A DNA stretch of 52,554 nucleotides from Candidatus Altimarinota bacterium (GTDB lineage Bacteria; Cyanobacteriota; Cyanobacteriia; Cyanobacteriales; Microcystaceae): assembly GCA_012031035.1 (NCBI GenBank), contig JAAUUT010000025.1:1-52554 (forward strand). Direction: 5' to 3'. Shown in pieces: positions 45,386 to 52,554 of the stretch. How positions within the stretch are numbered: position 1 is the first letter of the stretch; the number at the start of each line of letters is the position of its first letter. The notes beneath the pieces were generated by a model, which did not search any database, had not been told where the DNA came from, and saw nothing but the letters and a program-made list of their open reading frames with translations. The position numbers and the translations under genes are program-made.

Positions 45386-46723
45386 CTATTTATTAATTTC
45401 TTCTAAATGAACCGAAAAATACTGACGGTACAAATTACATCTGGGATAATATTTATCTCCATCGAGATTGACTAATCCCATGCTTTGTAATTTGAATCCA
45501 CATTCGGAAGATAGAGATATTGGCTGTTTAGATATGACTACTTCCAAAAAAGCTTTTGCTAACGATCGCGCCTGTTGTAAAGTCCATAATAACTGGCGCA
45601 AGTAATTGCTAAAAGGACTAGAATCCGTACAAGAAATTTGTAGAAATTCTTGCCAACTAACTTGCCGATCGCGTAAATAATCAAAGGCTTGTCTAACTAA
45701 ATAAGGATGTCCCCCAATTAAATTCATTAATTCTTCAATTTGCACATCTGTTAAATCTAATTGATAGCGTCGAGCTAAATCTTGTAATTGTTGCAAGCTA
45801 AATTCGGGTAAAAGAAATACTTTCCCCACTCCTGCTAAAGGCGAACTGTTAATATTTAAAGAACTATAAACATCTGTAGAATGTGCTACAACTAATCGAA
45901 GTTGTTGCCAAATTCCACCTCGGCGATCGCTTTGTCTAGCGCGATCGTACCAACCTCGCAACAAACGACAAAAATCTAGTGCAATAGTTTCATGTTCAAA
46001 AACGCGATCCACTCGGTTTAAAGCTAATATTAATGGGCTAGTTCTTTCTGTTAAAAGATACTTCTCAAAATACTTAGTTGTATTTCTGTTAGACCCTAAA
46101 TTTTCACTCCAATAATCCTCCAAGCAATCGGGTAAATCTAATAATTGAGATATTCCAGCACAAAAACTTTGGGAAAATTGGCTATAACTAGTAAATATTT
46201 CACTATCTTCTAATCCAAAATTAAAATGTAAGGTTTGATAGCCTTTACTTCTTAGTTGAGCAAGAACGCGATCGAGCAATAATGTTTTACCCATTTGCGG
46301 AGGTGCTTTGATGCGAACAAATGCTCCAGGTTGCAAAAGTGCCTGATAACATTCTAATTCAATCGGTAAAAGCTCTACATAAAAAGGAGATTCTAACGGT
46401 TTTGGCGCGAGATTATTTAACCAAAGAAGATGCTGAGTTTCTTTCAGCCAAACTCGCAATTTTTCAAATTTTCCTGCTCCTCTAATGCCTTGAGTAAGAT
46501 TTGGGCAACCATTACTCGAAATAGCAAATTGTTTGTAAACGTCAGTCATTTGCTTTTTGTAGCTTTCGAGGCTTGCAGCTTGAGCGAGTTGCCAAACTTC
46601 TTCATCATTTTTATGCCAATTTTCGTAAGCAAATCTAATCGAAAATACTTCTCTATATCTTCCCTTTAACTCGAAGGAATTAGCCATATCTTCGAGAAAT
46701 TTATCCCAGTGTTCTGGTTTCAT
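45386..46723 (-). CDS. AAA-like (AAA_35) STAND-type ATPase
   Basis: 445 residues. An N-terminal helical region (MKPEHWDKFLEDMANSFEL..NGCPNLTQGIRGAGKFEKLRVWLKE, 1-115) resembles effector-associated or adaptor segments of such proteins. The ATPase core then follows, with FVRIKAPPQMGKTLLLDRVLAQL (Walker A), SPLILALNRVDRVFE (Walker B-like, with Asn-Arg-Val-Asp in place of the usual acidic pair) and a C-terminal winged-helix part (GGHPYLVRQAFDYLRD). Proteins of this class act as signalling switches in cyanobacteria. No WD40 or protease domain is attached. Distinct from the AAA-WD40 protein downstream. Confidence 0.8.
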   Translation of the reverse strand: MKPEHWDKFLEDMANSFELKGRYREVFSIRFAYENWHKNDEEVWQLAQAASLESYKKQMTDVYKQFAISSNGCPNLTQGIRGAGKFEKLRVWLKETQHLLWLNNLAPKPLESPFYVELLPIELECYQALLQPGAFVRIKAPPQMGKTLLLDRVLAQLRSKGYQTLHFNFGLEDSEIFTSYSQFSQSFCAGISQLLDLPDCLEDYWSENLGSNRNTTKYFEKYLLTERTSPLILALNRVDRVFEHETIALDFCRLLRGWYDRARQSDRRGGIWQQLRLVVAHSTDVYSSLNINSSPLAGVGKVFLLPEFSLQQLQDLARRYQLDLTDVQIEELMNLIGGHPYLVRQAFDYLRDRQVSWQEFLQISCTDSSPFSNYLRQLLWTLQQARSLAKAFLEVVISKQPISLSSECGFKLQSMGLVNLDGDKYYPRCNLYRQYFSVHLEEINK

Positions 46724-46987
46724 CGATCTCAGCTATGCCTTTTTTAGTGCAGTTTAATTAATTTTGAACTTTAAATCGATAGTTGAAGTCAAAAACTTTA
46801 TTAAATTTTACTTTTTCCATTTCTTTTCCATTTTTTTCTTTTTTTTAAATAAAACAGTCGATATTTTTATTAAAAATTTCTATTTTTTTGGGGACTGACA
46901 TTACCCCAAACAATCTTATAGAGTTATTTTGAGAAAACAAAAACACGAATCAAATCGTGTGATTTTGATTAAAGAGGGATAAAAACT
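46724..46987. promoter_or_regulatory. Divergent spacer upstream of the flotillin module
   Basis: 264 AT-rich bases with poly-T/poly-A tracts (46800-46890). A perfect hairpin, ACACGA (46943-46948) / TCGTGT (46955-46960), lies about 30 bases before the first ATG of the module and could be an operator. A CTGACA (about 46894) with TTATAG downstream is a weak promoter candidate. Confidence 0.45.
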
Positions 46988-47077
46988 ATGACAACAATAC
47001 CTCTCAAACTCAAACAGAATATTGGAGTTACAGTCAGTGCGATCGCGCTATCGATCTCGTTATTTATCAACAAATGA
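46988..47077 (+). pseudogene. Duplicated 5' fragment of a TPM-type gene (29-aa ORF)
   Basis: From about 46980 to 47050 the DNA is nearly identical to the start of the TPM gene at 49803-49875, including the ATG and the residues MTTIPLKLKQNIGVT. The copy runs only to about residue 22, then diverges and stops at 47075-47077, overlapping the ATG of the OB-fold gene (ATGA). It is either the stump of a deleted paralogue or a leader ORF that couples translation to the next gene. Confidence 0.6.
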
Positions 47078-47753
47078 ATTCCCCTTTTGACCCAATCAAT
47101 CGAGGGTTTATTATCATCGCACTCGTTGGTTTGACGATTCTTATCTTAGCCGTATTTACGGCAGCCGCCCCCGATTGGCTCGAAGACGAACGACAGAATA
47201 GACTGCTTGTTTTAGCATTCCCTTAGTAAGCCCTCTATTAAACTTTTTTGGAGTTGGGGAAGTTCCGATTTTATTTTGGTTGGGGATTTATCCTTTTGCG
47301 ATCGGAACGATAGGTTGGGGAGTTAATCTTTTTTGGTATTGGTATTTTGGCGCTTATCCTACATCCTCGCTAGGTTGGTTGATCGTCCGCCTTTCTGGTC
47401 TTATCGTCGCTAGGATTTTGATTTTCATTGCCGGACGATTCAGAGGGTTGCTACGCACCCATACGGTGGCACAGGAAATGATTCCCGAACGTTTCATAGG
47501 CATGAAAGGGGATATTTTAGCCATCTTAGGAAATGGAACGAGCGAAGTTGCCGTTTATGACAGCGTTGGTAAATGCCTCGTGCAAATTTATTGCATTCTC
47601 TGGGAAAATGCCACCGATCGCATTTTGAAGGTTGGCGATCTCGTTTACATTGTGGACTTAATTGCTCCCCGTCGCTACTCAATTGTTAAGTGTGATAGTG
47701 AAGATTTCCTGCGTGCGATCGCTATTTTGCCACCTCCTCGCGATCCTCAATAG
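47074..47753 (+). pseudogene. OB-fold / NfeD-YqiJ-like membrane protein, single -1 frameshift
   Basis: With one base restored at 47217-47219 the 226-residue product is continuous: helix GFIIIALVGLTILILAVF, the conserved PLLNFFGVGEVPILFWLGIYPFAIGTIGW, two further helices and a C-terminal OB-fold (MKGDILAILGNGTSEVAVYD..VKVGDLVYIVD-like). This is the usual partner encoded before flotillin. Without the fix the product ends after 50 residues (LVLAFP) and the rest can only start from the TTG at 47280. It is followed by the flotillin gene after 69 bases. Confidence 0.75.
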
Positions 47754-47822
47754 AATTACGAATTCAACCTATTTAAGAATTAAAAAAAGTTTTTGCTAAC
47801 TCATTAATGGAGCCGAGTTATT

Positions 47823-49763
47823 ATGAATCCTCAATTTTCACTCAGCTTATTAAATTTTCTACCCGAACAATCAATTCAACAAGACGCGATCGCGATGAGT
47901 GCGAATCCCATCCAAAACCAGCCAGTTTTAGGACAAACTAATACCAATAACGACTTAAGCTGGTTAATTCCAGCAGGAATTATTACAGGTAGCTTACTAA
48001 CACTTATCATTGCCGTTTATATCCTGTTTTCTAAATTTTATCGAGTATGTAACACCAATGAAGCTTTCGTAATTTCCGGGCCAACCCGCGATAAGCAAGT
48101 TGTTACTCGCGCCACCTTATTTTTTCCTGGGTTTGAGACGATTACCGTTGTTTCTCTCAACCAAGTAACCGTATCGGTAGTGCGCGGGAATACGGTTGAA
48201 AAACCACTGCGAACAAAAGATTTTCTCAAAGCCGTCTTTAATGGCAGTCTGCAAGTGCGCGTCAATCCCGATCGCGAGAGCATCTGTAATGCAGCTATGT
48301 TACTTGGGGCTGGTAAAAAAGGGGAAAAAGAGATTTTAGTGGGAGAAGAAGAAATTAAAAAGCGCGTTAACGACATATTGGAAGGTCATTTACGAGATGC
48401 GGCTTCCCAAGCTAGTCTTGGCGAACTGCAAGGAAGCGTAGAAAACGTCACTAACAATCTCAAGTCGAAAGTCGAACCCGATTTGGCGCGTTATGGGTTG
48501 CAACTTTTAAACATTGCCATCACCAATATCGATGAGTTAAACCACTACAACCCAGAAAATTATCTCGATATTCAAGCTGTTGTCACTCGCGAATCAATCG
48601 TTCAACAAAACAAGAAAGAACTCGAAAAAGTTCAAGAAGAAACTAAAAGCGAAATTGCCAAAATGAAGCTATTAGAAACCCAAAAACAATTGGCTGCCGA
48701 ACGAGAACTCAAACAAAAACAATTAGAAAACACTCTTCAAATCGAACGCATGACCTCAGAACAAGAACGAGAAGTACTGGAAGTAAAACAAACAGAAAGG
48801 GCAAAACAAGAACTGCTCAAAGTTTTAAAAGAACAGGAAATCCAAGAGGGTTATATCTATTCTCAACAACAACTAAAAGAGAGAGAAATTCAACAACAAC
48901 AAGCAATTCAAGAAGTAGAAATTGCTAAAGGAATTGCCATCAATCAAAAGAATCAAGAACTTAGAGAAAGAGAAATTCAACAGCAACAAGCGATTCAAGA
49001 AGCGGAGATTGCCAAAGGAATTGCTATCAATCAAAAGAATCAAAAACTAGCAGATGCTGAAAAATCCTTAATTGAGTCGCAAAAAGCCGTCTCTCTAGCA
49101 GAAACTGATAAAGAAACGGCAATTAAAACCGCTCAAGAAGAACGATTAAAAGAACTAGCAAAAATTAAAGCCCAACAACAGAAAGAAACCGCTCTCATTG
49201 CCAAACAAGGACAGCTAGAACAAGAACGCCTCGAAGCCGAAAACAACAAAACAATGGCTATTCAAGAGGCTGAGGCGATTACCACCAAGGCGGCTGCCAT
49301 ACTCGAAAAAGCCCTCAAAGAAGCAGAAGGCGAAAAAGCCCTCATTGCCGCTCAAAATACTTTATCGCTCAAAGCCTTGACTATTCAACTAGCCGACCAA
49401 CATATGGAAGCTCTGATTGCTAGTCTACCCCAAGTGATGAAGGCATTGGCTCCACAGCCAGGAGTGTTGGGGACTAATCCTATTATTCTCGCGGGAGGAC
49501 AAGGAGATGATAATGGCGATCCTACGAAAATTTTATTAGCGACTAGTGGGTTAACTCTGTTGACTAAACTGTTACAAAATCCGATGGTAACTCAATTAGG
49601 AAAACAGTTAGCGCAAGGATTTAATGATGCGCAAGTTTCTCCTACCATGTCGGTTGACTCCGCCCAGCCGAATCCGTTAACTGCGAAAAAAGGTGCTACG
49701 GCTAAGACTTCCGATCCTTGGAAATTTGTTTCGACGGAAGAATCCAGCCAAAAAGATAGCTGA
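47823..49763 (+). CDS. Flotillin family protein
   Basis: 646 residues. One membrane helix (WLIPAGIITGSLLTLIIAVYILF, 45-67) precedes an SPFH/band-7 domain (about 75-270; RVCNTNEAFVISGPTRDKQVVTRATLFFPGFETITVV). Then comes a very long Glu/Gln/Lys-rich coiled coil (about 255-500) and a Gly-rich flotillin C-terminal part (PQVMKALAPQPGVLGTNPIILAGG). Flotillins scaffold membrane microdomains as oligomers. It lies in one strand with the OB-fold gene before it and the TPM gene 47 bases after it. The coiled coil contains an 87-bp internal duplication. Confidence 0.92.
   Translation: MNPQFSLSLLNFLPEQSIQQDAIAMSANPIQNQPVLGQTNTNNDLSWLIPAGIITGSLLTLIIAVYILFSKFYRVCNTNEAFVISGPTRDKQVVTRATLFFPGFETITVVSLNQVTVSVVRGNTVEKPLRTKDFLKAVFNGSLQVRVNPDRESICNAAMLLGAGKKGEKEILVGEEEIKKRVNDILEGHLRDAASQASLGELQGSVENVTNNLKSKVEPDLARYGLQLLNIAITNIDELNHYNPENYLDIQAVVTRESIVQQNKKELEKVQEETKSEIAKMKLLETQKQLAAERELKQKQLENTLQIERMTSEQEREVLEVKQTERAKQELLKVLKEQEIQEGYIYSQQQLKEREIQQQQAIQEVEIAKGIAINQKNQELREREIQQQQAIQEAEIAKGIAINQKNQKLADAEKSLIESQKAVSLAETDKETAIKTAQEERLKELAKIKAQQQKETALIAKQGQLEQERLEAENNKTMAIQEAEAITTKAAAILEKALKEAEGEKALIAAQNTLSLKALTIQLADQHMEALIASLPQVMKALAPQPGVLGTNPIILAGGQGDDNGDPTKILLATSGLTLLTKLLQNPMVTQLGKQLAQGFNDAQVSPTMSVDSAQPNPLTAKKGATAKTSDPWKFVSTEESSQKDS
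48885..49045 (+). repeat. 87-bp internal tandem duplication in flotillin coiled coil
   Basis: Two adjacent 29-codon units (EIQQQQAIQE(V/A)EIAKGIAI) follow each other with few DNA differences. 29 residues is close to four heptads, so the coiled coil is lengthened without breaking its register much. Confidence 0.7.
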
Positions 49764-49810
49764 TGTGCAAGCGAAGGGTCGCGATCGCAACTCTTCAAGG
49801 AGATAAAATT

Positions 49811-51066
49811 ATGACAACAATACCTCTAAAACTCAAACAGAATATTGGAGTTACACTCAGTGCAATCGCGCTATTGTCTCCAATACCTTGCTATGCTTTA
49901 ACAGTGCAAGAAGTCCCCAACCCCAGACAAACAATGGTGGATGGGTTACGGATTCAGCTAATATTCTCAGCGATCGCACAGAAAATCGACTTAACCAAAT
50001 AATTTCTCAATTAGAAAGCGAAAATGGTACAGAAATCGCTGTAGTAACCGTACCACAAACATCTCCATCGCGATCGCCAAAAGAATTTGCGACTGAGTTA
50101 TTTAACTATTGGGGAATCGGCAAAAGCGATCGCGATAATGGAATATTATTATTAATTTCCGTTGGCGATCGACGAACAGAAATTGAAACGGGTTATGGCA
50201 TAGAATCAATCTTACCCGATGCTAAAGTCGGTAATATTATCGATACTCAAATTACTCCTTACTTTAAGCAAAAGAACTTTGATAAAGGAACATTGGCGGG
50301 AACTCAAGCATTAATAGATGCTGTAGAAGCTTCTGAAAATCACGAATTAAAGAAAATAAGAATTTCAAGCGATTCCCTACAAGATCGCAATATACCAACT
50401 GAAAATAGCGGCAACTTAACAAGTTTGATAATTTTAATATTATCGCCCGCGTTAGTTATTTATTTACTACTTCGTTTGTGCAGAGTTTATGTTCGTCCAG
50501 AAGAAGTACGAAAACGCATTAAAGGTAATGGTGGTTGTCCTGTCTTTTGTGCGACGTGCAAACAAAAGATGGAAAGAATTTATAAACATCAAGTCGATAA
50601 AGAACTGAGTAAACCAGAAAAAATTGCTCAGAAAATTGGAAGTGTTAAATTTGAAGGCTGGAAATGTCCTAAATGCAGTCATCATCCCGTCATAATCGGC
50701 TATACTCCCTTTTTCTCTCAATTCAGAACTTGCCACAACTGCCATGAATTAACGGTGACTCATATCGAAAAAATGCTCAAGTACCCAACCCGTTATGGTT
50801 ATGGAAAACGTCTGGTGACAGATAAATGTCATTGTTGCGGTTACTATCAAGAAAAACAGGTAACTATTCCTTGTTTACCGTCTCCGCCTCCTTCGCGCAG
50901 TAGTGATAATAATACCTGGATTTCTAGTAATTGGAATAGTAACAGTAATTTAAGTAGTAGTAGTAGCTATTACGATAGCAGCAGTGGTAGTAGTTACAGT
51001 GGTAGCAGTGGCGGCGATTTTGGTGGTGGAAGCAGTGGCGGTGGCGGTGCTGGTGGTAGGTGGTAA
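49811..51066 (+). pseudogene. TPM-domain protein with zinc-ribbon and Gly/Ser tail, single -1 frameshift
   Basis: AAGGAG precedes the ATG. With one A restored at 49933-49934 (ACAAATGG) the protein has 418 residues. It has a signal peptide (SAIALLSPIPCYA), then the TPM domain (GGWVTDSANILSDRTENRLNQIISQLE; NYWGIGKSDRDNGILLLISVGDRRTEIETGYGIESILPDA), a membrane helix (SLIILILSPALVIYLLL) and three Cys-pair ribbons (FCATCKQK, WKCPKCSHH, CHNCHE, CHCCGYY). It ends in a low-complexity Ser/Gly tail finishing GGGGAGGRW. The TPM-TM-Gly tail layout is the family norm; the added zinc ribbons are less usual. Confidence 0.8.
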
Positions 51067-51074
51067 TAACAATT

Positions 51075-51313
51075 ATGTATTCTCGATTTGTCACAATTCT
51101 CAAATTTCTTCAATTACTTGGTTATGTTGGTTCGCTGATTTTTGCGATCGCAATTTCAATGTCTCAGGTCAGTATTATCTATAGTGGAGTTTACTTTTAG
51201 GTGTTGCTGTATTTTTATGTTTCTGGATCTACATAACAACTCAAACACCAATTGCGATCGTTGACATTCTCAATCGAATTGAAATCAACACTAGAAATCT
51301 AAGACGCGATTAG
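51075..51313 (+). pseudogene. Small two-helix membrane protein, 79 aa, single -1 frameshift
   Basis: The frame from the ATG at 51075 stops at 51198-51200. Restoring one T in the run 51195-51198 continues it as YFLGVAVFLCFWIYITTQTP and on to a TAG at 51311-51313. The result has a helix LLGYVGSLIFAIAISMS and a second helix, then a polar end (INTRNLRRD). It starts 8 bases after the TPM gene and ends 27 before the LemA gene. No family recognised. Confidence 0.6.
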
Positions 51314-51340
51314 TTATATCGAACTCAGAGGATTATAAAG

Positions 51341-52107
51341 ATGAAATATTCCTATTCAGAAATTCGCATCCCCGAAGATATGGCTTCAGAAGTTCTCACT
51401 TTAGCTTCTCGATACTATGCCAAGCAAAATCAAGGCTACAAATTATCAGAACTCATTGAGGCAGGCGCAGAAGTTCATATTCCACCAAAATTGATTGAAT
51501 TAGCTGTTCTTGAAGTTCAAGCAAAGCACCAACAAGAATTAGAACGGCAAAAAAAAACAAACAATCCCGTCAAATCTTTCTAACAATTGCTACATGTATG
51601 GGATTTGGGATCGCGATCGGTGCAATTGGAACCTACAATGACCTTACTTATTCTATTTCAAAACCATTAGAGGCTTGGGCGCAAGTTGAAAATCAATTAC
51701 AAAGACGTACCGATCTTATTCCTTCGCTTGTTCTAGTTACTCAAACTTATGCTCGACACGAACAAGAAATTATTTCGCTTCTCGAACAATCTCATCAAGT
51801 GTATTTACAAGCCTATACTCAAGAGAAAAAATTGCAAGCGCTTGCATTAGTAGATAAAGCAATTAACAATTTTCAAAATTATGCGGCTACCAATTCTCAT
51901 TTGCAAGCCAGTCAGCTATTTATCAATCTTCAGTATGAAATAGCGGGAACTGAAAATCGCATTGCAATAGAAAGAATGCGCTATAATCAGGCGACAAATG
52001 CTTATAACCAACAACTTCAGCAATTTCCTAATGTTGTGTTCGCTAAGGTTTTTGCATTTAAGCCAATGCCTTTTTATGAGTCGAGCGATCGCAATATCGA
52101 ACAGTAA
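51341..52107 (+). pseudogene. lemA: LemA family protein with extra N-terminal domain, single -1 frameshift
   Basis: A ribosome binding site (AGAGGAT) precedes the ATG at 51341. Adding one A to the A9 run at 51549-51557 fuses two frames into a 255-residue protein. Residues 1-75 form an N-terminal helical domain (MKYSYSEIRIPEDMASEVLT) that I recall in cyanobacterial LemA proteins. A membrane helix (FLTIATCMGFGIAIGAIG) and the LemA four-helix region follow (WAQVENQLQRRTDLIPSL; INLQYEIAGTENRIAIERMRYNQATNAYN). LemA is often found with TPM-domain proteins. Without the fix the LemA domain would have to start internally at 51598. Confidence 0.82.
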
Positions 52108-52427
52108 ATTTAAAGGATTTAGAAATAAACAATTTTAAAAACTGTTCGGGTTGTGAGGAGTGCTTAAGTTTAATATTCATGAGAAATTTGTAGTATTTTT
52201 AGCAGTTTTAGCTATTTTAAAGCTATTACGTATTTGTCTGATTTATTAGATCGAATTAAAGCGATTAATCGATAAATTTATTTTTTGAAGTTATTATTTA
52301 AGGATGAAAAGCTTTTTAAAATTATTATAAACAATTTTATGAATAAAATAATTATTTTTTATTAATTTTGGATTAGCAAGTTCCAATCTTTTATCAACTA
52401 TAAGGAGATTAATTCATGAAATGACAT
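52108..52427. other. AT-rich spacer with an orphan start signal
   Basis: No complete gene. At 52402-52418 there is AAGGAG, 8 bases, then ATG AAA TGA: a good ribosome binding site and start with almost no coding sequence, directly before the insertion sequence. A 10-bp inverted repeat (GGATTAGCAA at 52370-52379 and TTGCTAATCC at 52481-52490) spans the boundary. Confidence 0.45.
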
Positions 52428-52554
52428 TAGACATCTCCGAAATAGAAATAATTTTGATAAAATTCTCATAACAATGAATTTTGCTAATCCTAAATGAGTT
52501 CTGTATTAAAATATATTAATCAAAATCCTCAAGAAGCACAAAGGCTAGTTGGTT
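52428..52554 (+). mobile_element. Insertion sequence, left end (cut by window end)
   Basis: A sequence of the type AGACATCTCCGAAA (from about 52430) is one I associate with the terminal repeats of a cyanobacterial IS5-like group. It precedes the beginning of a transposase gene by about 60 bases. The right end lies outside the window, so family and size cannot be fixed. Confidence 0.5.
52494..52554 (+). CDS. Transposase, N-terminal fragment
   Basis: It starts with the ATG at 52494 and reads MSSVLKYINQNPQEAQRLVG up to the window edge. This start is familiar from DDE transposases of cyanobacterial insertion sequences (MSxVLxYIQxNPxExQRLxG). Only 20 residues are visible, so the call rests on this motif and on the end-like sequence just upstream. 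Confidence 0.6.
   Translation, partial: MSSVLKYINQNPQEAQRLVG

Overview
The window is cyanobacterial DNA. The octamer GCGATCGC (HIP1) is scattered through genes and spacers. The gene set also fits: a CpcS-type phycobiliprotein lyase, the flavodiiron pair Flv3/Flv1, Ycf66, a CYP120-like P450, a CruP-like cyclase and a cyanoexosortase. Base composition looks AT-leaning, and the small palindromic and heptamer repeats are of the kind seen in large-genome unicellular, colonial or filamentous cyanobacteria. I cannot name the genus. I see no rRNA, tRNA or CRISPR array.

Layout. 0-1.7 kb: small genes (a ribbon-helix-helix protein, a 52-residue ORF) and a pentapeptide-repeat protein. 1.7-8.2 kb (minus): one envelope-polysaccharide/exosortase operon, in transcription order Wza-like export protein, Wzz/BY-kinase-like protein with a degenerate ATPase, cyanoexosortase A, its partner protein and a frameshifted HpsJ-like protein. 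8.4-18.7 kb: a sulfatase-modifying-factor-like enzyme, Ycf66, RecQ, a divergent TetR/CYP120 pair, a TetR remnant, glutathione peroxidase and several small conserved genes. 18.8-23.1 kb (minus): flv3 - two small membrane proteins - flv1. 23.7-27.5 kb: a five-domain response regulator, CpcS lyase, a HEAT-repeat protein and a small membrane protein. 27.6-31.1 kb: ABC-2 permease, a frameshifted membrane protein and a CruP-like flavoprotein. 31.2-36.7 kb: a TamB-like gene split into several frames and carrying palindromic repeats. 36.8-40.6 kb: RTX protein, HrcA, rhodanese and a short RND-type adaptor lipoprotein. 40.9-46.7 kb (minus): a STAND-like island with an AAA-WD40 protein, a DUF7660-like protein, a Cys/His-tailed protein, toxin-antitoxin debris around a 180-bp MITE, an orphan DUF433 protein and a second AAA protein. 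47-52.1 kb (plus): a membrane module of OB-fold/NfeD-like protein, flotillin, TPM-domain protein, small membrane protein and LemA. The window ends inside an insertion sequence.

Main observation. At least twelve sites show the same lesion: one base missing, usually from a short A or T run, always shifting the frame by -1, with clear protein homology continuing in the next frame. Restoring one base at each site gives a continuous gene of expected length for TamB (four sites), the AAA-WD40 protein, the HpsJ-like protein, the 28.5-kb membrane protein, the OB-fold protein, TPM, the small membrane protein, LemA and an antitoxin-like gene. The sites cluster at 28.6-36 and 42-51.6 kb and are absent from 3-28 kb. 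Systematic consensus error, real decay or slippage cannot be told apart from sequence alone. The affected genes are nearly all envelope or membrane genes.

The most interesting candidate systems are the flotillin-TPM-LemA module, the pseudo-kinase/cyanoexosortase operon, the two uncharacterised membrane proteins inside the flv3-flv1 operon, and the STAND/antitoxin island.
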